From NCBI GenBank assembly GCA_022606425.2, contig JAHDVF020000933.1, positions 1-64,000 on the forward strand: DNA of 64,000 bases, written 5' to 3'. Of this stretch, positions 58,766 to 64,000 are shown piece by piece; position 1 is the first letter of the stretch; every line of letters begins with the position of its first letter. This DNA is from Lepidostoma basale (Eukaryota > Arthropoda > Insecta > Trichoptera > Lepidostomatidae). Made by a program: the position numbers and the translations under genes. Below the pieces are notes generated by a model. It ran no database searches, was not told the DNA's origin, and worked only from the letters and a program-made list of their open reading frames with translations.

Positions 58766-59224
58766 TGGATTTTACATAAATATACATTTTATAATGATTA
58801 TTTTTCATTATTTACAATGCACTTCTACCACGATATTTCAAATAACAAAATAATAATTTTTATTACAATGTATTTAAATTAAATACTACCTTCAACTTTT
58901 GTCACCTTTCCTATTAATGTAATCTATGTACTTCCTGTTATTTTATTTTATTATGTTTAATCGTTTTTGACTTTGTACTATATGTTCCTTCTAATTACTT
59001 TATTATTATTATATTATTATATAATATTATTTTATTATCATATTTTCCATCTTTAATATTTTCTCCTATAAATACTAACTAACCGTTCTTTTAATTAAAA
59101 TATTTAGGTACCTAAATAAATTTTAGAAAGAACTTCAAAATTATATCAAAGAAATTTTTCAAATTGACATAGGAACAAATACACATAAAGATTCGAAAAA
59201 TCTCGAAAATTTGACATTTGATAT
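58766..59224. other. AT-rich unique DNA
   Basis: Nothing recognised. Confidence 0.3.
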
Positions 59225-59310
59225 ATTATTGTAACATCTGATGATGTCAACATAGGTTGATGTCAAAAACAAAATTATTTAACTTAACAGTTTAAAAGTT
59301 ATTTTCAATT
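59225..59310 (+). repeat. PLE-type P3 with deleted core
   Basis: CTGATGA, T, GTCAAC-ATA-GGTTGATG, then a break to TCAAAAAC (59238-59264). The GAAA-CAGCTG part is missing, and AACTTAACAGTTT follows. Confidence 0.5.
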
Positions 59311-59794
59311 TCCTAAGTAAATACATTCGTTTGAAATCTCCGAGTATAAATTATAAGCATGACTTGAGAACGCTTCACACAAAGCTGTAAAAATGTTAAT
59401 CAGTTCGGTTCTTAAGCACTTCTTTAGCTTTTTATAGCTTTAACAATCGGACGGTACCATCAATTGTTTTTAATACACCAACCACACTCCTCCATTGCCA
59501 TTTCACCTCATTATATAATATTTATCGAATCCCTTGAGGACAGACGCAAGGTGATGTGGCCTGTATATCCTCTTAACCTACCCCTAGGGGTTTAAGAGTT
59601 CGATTAACCCATTTAACACCGATGGCGATTTTTTATCTGATATCCACTGCACTATTCTTGATAAAATTTTCAACTAGATACTGATAAATATTGTACTTAA
59701 ATGTTTATTTTGTCCCAATTTAAAAGCTAAAATAAACATTGCAATAATTATAAAAATAATAAAAATAATTATAATAATAACGAATGCAAAATTC
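59311..59794. other. AT-rich unique DNA
   Basis: Nothing recognised. A GC-richer patch lies at 59540-59620. Confidence 0.3.
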
Positions 59795-60045
59795 TAAACT
59801 GTTAAATTTAATGTATCACAATTGTATTTTTATTTTACGCGACAGCTGTTTCTATGTTGACATCATATACCTATGTTGACATCATCAGGTGTTGCAATAA
59901 ATTATTCAAATTGACAAAGGAACAAATACACATAAAGGTTAAAAAAATCACGAAAAATAAAAATAGAATTGTGATACATATAACAAAGTTTTTTAATTTA
60001 ACAGTTTATAATGTTTAAGTATCATATTGTTTCGGCCAAAACAAT
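59795..60045 (-). repeat. PLE-type P3 unit, with core duplication
   Basis: CTAAACTGTTAAATTT, AATGTATCACAATTG and the core at 59841-59888. To the right, AACAAAG and AACAGTTTATAAT give an inverted continuation and the GTTTCGGCCAAAACAATGG tag. Confidence 0.6.
59841..59888 (-). ncRNA. Hammerhead-like motif, CAGCTG type, rearranged
   Basis: The minus strand reads CTGATGA, TGTCAACATAGGTATATGATG, TCAACATA, GAAA, CAGCTG, TC, GCG. Helix II is replaced by a tandem copy of its 5' side. Confidence 0.45.
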
Positions 60046-60140
60046 GGTCTATTTAATATAAAATTCAATTAAAGTCTTCATTAACTAGTAGATATATATA
60101 TATTGATGGTAAAAATCTATAATGATAATATTTTATAATT

Positions 60141-60337
60141 ATATTCTTCTTCTTCTTCTTCGATGGCTCTACAGCCCATATCGAGCCTTAGCCTCCAGTA
60201 TTTTTCGCCTCCAACTCCTCCTGTCCTCCGCTTCGACCCTCCAATCTGACACTCGTAACAATCTTGCCCCATCTCTCCCAACTTCATCCTCCCATCGCAG
60301 CCTTGGTCATCAAATTGGTCTTCTCCCACCAATTCTA
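60141..60337 (-). mobile_element. Retroposon 3' end with (GAA)n tail
   Basis: The minus-strand frame 60117-60332 reads WRLRLDMGCRAIEEEEEE at its end, with a TTCTTCTTCTTCTTC run as the tail (plus 60147-60162). Gly-rich upstream text is not diagnostic, so the family is left open. Confidence 0.5.
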
Positions 60338-60354
60338 TTAAAATTCAATTAGAA

Positions 60355-60650
60355 TTTGCTTTTTTTGTATACAAATACTGGATTTTTACGCATTGCGGGT
60401 TACAAATTATCTTAATAGATGGCGCTAGTGTAGATGGACCTACCAACAGTGAAGTTTTTAAAAATATTAACATCAGACGTGGTGTCGTAAGAAGGTCGGA
60501 ATGGTGAATGTTGTTAAACATAAAGTGATCGCTTAACCCAACCAATGACAGGTCATAAGTCCTGTAAACGCCTCGACTACCATATTCTGTTTCCAAATAA
60601 TTGACATATTCGTCTCTATTGAGATACAATTAATCCTTAAAAAATTCTTC
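60355..60650 (+). mobile_element. J-type element, full order
   Basis: TTGTATACAAATACTGGAT, GATGGCGCTAGTGTA, CCAACCAATGACAGGTCAT and CGTCTCTATTGAGATACAAT in order. It defines the roughly 290-bp length. Confidence 0.65.
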
Positions 60651-60769
60651 ATGGTCTTCTTCTTTTTAGAAAAAAATATTAAAAGAATATACAAATAAAA
60701 AAGAATTATTACATTTCATCAGCACTGAATAGCTTAGAGAAAAAAAAACAACGGTTTCGCCTTGGAACT

Positions 60770-60846
60770 GGCATACAGCTGCCGGAAACGAGGTTTGAAC
60801 TAACGACCTCTATACCCGTAGGCAAACGCTTTACCGGCACTAATGA
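60770..60846 (-). mobile_element. tRNA-like SINE remnant
   Basis: The minus strand has GTGCCGGTAAAGCGTTTGCC (box A area) and GTTAGTTCAAACCTCG (box B GTTCAAACC). Flanks give no body, and it is not a functional tRNA. Confidence 0.45.
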
Positions 60847-60958
60847 ATCATCAATTATAATAAATACTCAAGCATATGAATTTTTTATACGTTCAGTAAT
60901 ATTATGTATCAGAGAATGTATATATACATCTATATATTTTTATAAAGGCTATACTCGA

Positions 60959-61102
60959 TACGACCTTCGTGGCCGAGTGGTAAGTGCATTGACTGCCACC
61001 CCGAAGATTCCGGGTTCGATTCCCGGCGAGGGCAGTGTGATTGTCACACTGTATTTGGTCTGGTGTAAAATTCACGTGACAATAAAATGGCGATAGACAT
61101 AA
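60959..61102 (+). mobile_element. SINE-S, 3'-truncated
   Basis: The head is intact (box A TGGCCGAGTGGTAAGTGCA, box B GGGTTCGATTCCCGGCGAG). The copy stops after CAATAAAATGGCGATAGAC. Confidence 0.8.
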
Positions 61103-61189
61103 TAAGAAAACAAACAGAAGACAATTAAAAAATATATTCGAGAACAATGTAGTAAAAATAAACATTGTTGTACAATAATAAGAGAAGCG

Positions 61190-61815
61190 AATAGCAATTT
61201 AATACATAAGAGATAAATGCTTTCTGAGGGTAGCCTCACTATCGTGAAAAATGTCCACATCCGAAGAGATGCGGTTTGATAGGATTATTGCCCTGCCCAC
61301 GGGCATTACCTTAGGTAGATTGATTCTACACAGTGGCAAGTGAAACAATCTATGTTGCCTTTGTCGCAGATAATTGTCGGGGACAAACAAAGTTAGGAAT
61401 ACAGCAAACCGAGAAATCTGTGAGGTCGAAGATGGGGACGTCAAAGACGGCAATACTGGCATCAACATGTAGAAAGAATGAGCTTAAATAGGATACCATA
61501 CATAGCTCTCCATGGAACGCCAAACGGACAACGCCAACCAGGAAGACCCCCGAAACGATGGAGAGAAAGCTGGAGTTCAGCGTCTCAAGAGGACCCGCCT
61601 GAAATAACGAACTCCTGAGTCTACCAAAAGTGAAGAAGAAGAAGAAGAAGAAATCAAAGTCAAATCATTCAAAATATCAGAGTTATGTATTCGACCACGA
61701 ATCTGTCGAAAAAAATGAACACCCGGGTGGATAGTTCGTCTAATTTCCAATGACTGGTAGTCCAGCATACGTATACCCAGCAAGAAATCAGTTGGGTACC
61801 GCCACCGGTAGTTAC
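61190..61815 (-). mobile_element. LINE-G split by a LINE-B
   Basis: 5' part 61655-61815 (LGIRMLDYQSLEIRRTIHPG, VHFFRQIRGRIHNSDILND). 3' part 61190-61393 (FVPDNYLRQRQHRLFHLP, INLPKVMPVGRAII, RISSDVDIFHDSEATLRKH). The protein order is continuous without the insert. CAAAGT is present on both sides (61388-61393, 61655-61660). Confidence 0.8.
61394..61654 (+). mobile_element. LINE-B insert in LINE-G
   Basis: NTANREICEVED, RQRRQYWHQHVERMSLNRIP, LHGTPNGQRQPGRPPKRW and RESWSSASQEDPPEITNS can be read across frames. The (GAA)n tail at 61634-61651 ends the copy. Confidence 0.75.
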
Positions 61816-61854
61816 CGTTTTCTTTTAGGTACAGAGAGCTTTTTTTAAATATTC

Positions 61855-62082
61855 AGAAAGTTTTTTTTATATATTCAAGTAATGTGAATGTAAAATGAAA
61901 TCGTGGAAGGCCAAGGAAGACATGGCATTGCCGAAATAATCAAATACTGAAACGTGCGTATCAGGTCTGTGTGAATGTAGAAGAGGCGCGATTGTTATGT
62001 CAGGATTGAACAGTTTTTCGATCCATCCTCTGTTCCTACCCCTTCCGAGAAAACGGCGTGATGGTTAGTAAGTTAATTAAAA
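61855..62082 (+). mobile_element. LINE-A (gamma), decayed 3' end
   Basis: YSSNVNVK.NRGRPRKTWH, NQILK and ARLLCQD..FFDPSSVPTPS-type text, with GACGGCG's equivalent AACGGCGTGATGGTTAG at the end. Confidence 0.6.
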
Positions 62083-62444
62083 AAAAAATCAATATTATTT
62101 CGAATATAGGAAAATTATTCCATACATTGTTCGTCAAGTCGAGACCTCAAATGGAATTATTCAAATTTATTTTAAATTTCAATTTTGATACGATAATTAC
62201 AGACTCTTCATCCCTTGGGGTGGCTCCCCCTAGCTCGCGCTAGTGGAATAAAAAAACAAATTGTCGCTTAAATCGACCTCAAATTGGGCGCGAAATCTGT
62301 TTCTGGGCATTGTAGAACTACTCGTATACGTACATCCATTAGGGTGCAAAACTATACAATTGTGATGCACAGAAAAAAAATGCGTAAAACAAAACTTCAT
62401 ACCCTCAATTAAAAGCATAAAATTGAAAACAAAGTTCAAATAAG
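62083..62444. other. Unique DNA
   Basis: No gene or repeat recognised. Moderate GC at 62200-62250. Confidence 0.3.
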
Positions 62445-62910
62445 TAACTAACTAACTAACCATCACGCCGTTTTCCCGGAGGGGTAGGCAGAGAGGATGG
62501 ATCGCCACATTGTTCTATCCTGACATAATTCTAGCGCCTCTTCTAAATTCATACATCGTGACATGCACGCTCGTCGATTGTTCCTATTTCGAACATGGCC
62601 ACCTTTCAATAATTAATTAATTTGGTCATGCCATGTCTTCCTTGAGAATGGTTAAGAAAGTATACATTAATTATGTAAATGGAGTACGGAGTCGAGGCAG
62701 ACCGAGGAAAACATGGCATGACCAAATTAATTAATAGTGCCAATTACATCGTTAACAAATCTTTTTTTTACCATTATTTCTTCATTCATTCTTATCAAGT
62801 GTCCAAACCGTCGTAATGATCATTTAATTATTTTGTTCATAACACTTTCATTCGCACCGCATTCTCTTCTTAATTCATTCTACACTCTATCATACATAGA
62901 TTTTCTCAGT
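62445..62910. mobile_element. LINE-A mosaic of three alternating-sense pieces
   Basis: 62445-62645 minus (gamma end with TCCG loop, ATKLINYW-type text, CMNLEEALE). 62646-62733 plus (RMVKKVYINYVNGVRSRGRP, RKTWHDQIN). 62735-62910 minus (TTCATAACACTTTCATTCGC landmarks). The pieces abut without spacers. Confidence 0.65.
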
Positions 62911-62950
62911 TGTTGTAAAGTATAAAGAGGTTTAAATACAAATTTATTTA

Positions 62951-63120
62951 GGAAGTGTGTTTACAAAAGATGGGCGAGTGGAGAGGGATATTGAAAGAAG
63001 GATTGGGGCAGGCGACAAAGTGAATGGTGCATCTAAAGTTGGGATCGCAAACATGGACCTATCTAAAAAAGCTAAAATTGCAGTGAACAATAGTGTTCTT
63101 GTACCTAACCTTATATACAA
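62951..63120 (+). mobile_element. LINE-A upstream fragment
   Basis: SVFTKDGRVERDIERRIGAG, KVNGASKVGIANMDLSKKAK and VNNSVLVPNLIY are in one open frame. It overlaps in content with 14566-14720. Confidence 0.75.
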
Positions 63121-63124
63121 GTTT

Positions 63125-63250
63125 ATTGTTTTTTTTATTATTATAATTTATATGAATGACATGTTTCGCCTGTCTAAGGCATTATCAATTGTTTTAATGC
63201 GTCATCAAATCTTCCAGAATCAGACGTTTACAATCGTATTAATTATTTAA
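63125..63250 (-). repeat. PLE-type P2 unit
   Basis: The core at 63158-63188 is followed by the decayed inverse CAGACGTTTACAATCGTATTAATTA. Confidence 0.5.
63158..63188 (-). ncRNA. Hammerhead-like motif, CATG type (P2)
   Basis: The minus strand reads TTGATAATG, helix II GCCTTAGACAGGC, GAAA, CATG, TC, ATTC. GAAA, CATG and TC are intact and the 5' box is TGATAATG. Confidence 0.5.
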
Positions 63251-63256
63251 TTTTGA

Positions 63257-63436
63257 CTTTTCTTCTTCTTCTTCAGCCTAATCCCGTCCACTCCTGGACA
63301 AAGGCCTTCTCCATTTGCTTCCATGTCACTCTGTCTCGTGCAGACTGCATCCAGGTTATTCCGACATGTCTATTTAGGTCATTTTTCCACCGTAGTTTGA
63401 GTCGCCCTGCACTTCTCTTTGCCGTCCACGGTTGAG
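63257..63436 (-). mobile_element. LINE-D 3' end with (GAA)n tail
   Basis: The minus strand reads TVDGKEKCRATQTTVEK-like text, DLNRHVGITWMQSARDRVT, WKQMEKAFVQEW and then the GAAGAAGAAG tail. Here the TWMQSARDR piece missing at 1465 is present. Confidence 0.75.
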
Positions 63437-63852
63437 TTTTACATTAATGTTAAAAAAAACAATAAAATTTTTAAAATTAACATCCATTAAGAAAAACATG
63501 TTTTATGTATTTAAAACATTGGCATAAATGTATTATAAAATTTTTTATTGAACTGTTTTTTTTTTGTAAATCATACGTGAAATTTGCAGGGTAAGAAGGG
63601 CTAGGTAATAGGGGGTGGGTAATGACACGCGCAGGAAGGGTGGGATGGGAGGATGAAGGGATATTATAATCAGGAGCAGCGCGGAGAATGAGCAAAGGTG
63701 TAATGGTAGTTCTTTAGTGACAGATGTCAACAAAGGAATCTGTAATACCTCTGTGGGATAGGAGGTTTACTTTTCACTTGTGATTGTTGTTTTTCAGGGG
63801 GGAAACAAAGCTTACATGTTTTATAAGTACATTCTACAAACGAGTACGCTTT
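63437..63852. other. Unique DNA
   Basis: No gene recognised. The minus frames at 63477-63733 are Pro/Ser/Leu-rich low complexity. Confidence 0.3.
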
Positions 63853-64000
63853 TATCTTCTTCTTCTTCTTCTTCTTTTTGTCCTGTCACACCTCCGTGGT
63901 GCATAGGGCCTCAAGGAATCTTCTCCACCCGACTCTATCGCATGCCTGATGCTTAACATCGTCCCAAATGAGACCTGCTGCCTTAACCTCGTCCTGCAGG
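63853..64000 (-). mobile_element. LINE-E 3' end, cut by window edge
   Basis: TTCTTCTTCTTCTTC (tail) is followed by the minus-strand text LQDEVKAAGLIWDDVKHQ, ACDRVGWRRFLEALCTTEV and QDKKKK. It has the AGLIWDDV..QACDRVGW end in frame, unlike 48011-48340, which has a stop after RVGW. Confidence 0.8.

Noticed and set aside
60959..61035. Possible functional tRNA gene
   Set aside because: Boxes A and B are good, but the sequence continues into the SINE-S body, recurs at 17268, 33335 and 49930, and has no matching acceptor stem.

Overview
This is a eukaryotic, AT-rich window that looks like a repeat-dense gene desert from an arthropod genome. An insect, possibly a lepidopteran, is the best guess, judging from the LINE C-termini and the tRNA-derived SINE. 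That placement is an inference from recalled family resemblance, not from a search. I find no intact host protein gene, no rRNA and no functional tRNA. Almost every open reading frame with recognisable content is the C-terminal end of a LINE reverse transcriptase, plus one decayed DNA transposase.

Working family names used below. LINE-A: RTE-like, 3' tail (TTAG)n, about 30 fragments, with sub-groups alpha, beta and gamma. LINE-B, C, D, E, I, N, O and Q: other RTE-like C-termini, most with (GAA)n or (ATG)n tails. LINE-G, L and M: CR1/Jockey/L2-like C-termini. LINE-P: a C-terminus with a C2H2-like finger. NA-H: a non-coding retroposon that borrows the 3' end of LINE-A. SINE-S: a tRNA-derived SINE. 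PLE-type repeats: non-coding units, often in inverted pairs, that carry a minimal hammerhead-ribozyme-like core of the kind reported for Penelope-like elements. J: a non-coding repeat of about 290 bp.

Layout. 0-9 kb: LINE ends, a hammerhead fold-back near 2.2 kb, and a SINE split by a hAT-type element near 5.1-5.8 kb. 9-20 kb: a 400-bp TIR element, a LINE-A split by a young LINE-I (12.4-13.1 kb), two insertions at one 12-bp target (14.2-14.5 kb) and the best LINE-A 3' end (14.6-15.2 kb). 19-24 kb: many hammerhead-type units. 24-40 kb: NA-H copies, nested LINEs, and two GC-rich unique islands (28.0-28.2 and 30.7-31.0 kb). 42-50 kb: a TA-flanked element split by a hAT element, a 25-bp minisatellite, two arrays amplified from a PLE-type unit, and a nest of LINE-G, LINE-G and LINE-E. 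50.8-51.3 kb: a 570-bp palindrome. 52.8-53.2 kb: a GAA-rich tract. 53.26-56.12 kb: a complete but dead pogo-type transposon with TIRs, a DDD transposase, a PHD-like finger and a dozen subterminal repeats. 56-64 kb: more LINE mosaics, PLE-type units, SINEs and a LINE-E cut by the window edge.

The units interact only as layers of insertion. Target-site duplications give the order of events in at least nine nests. The most interesting signals are the hammerhead-like motifs with several different self-complementary helix III sequences, their inverted-pair and tandem arrangements, the shared UNCG-capped 3' hairpin of LINE-A and NA-H, and repeated use of the same target by unrelated elements.
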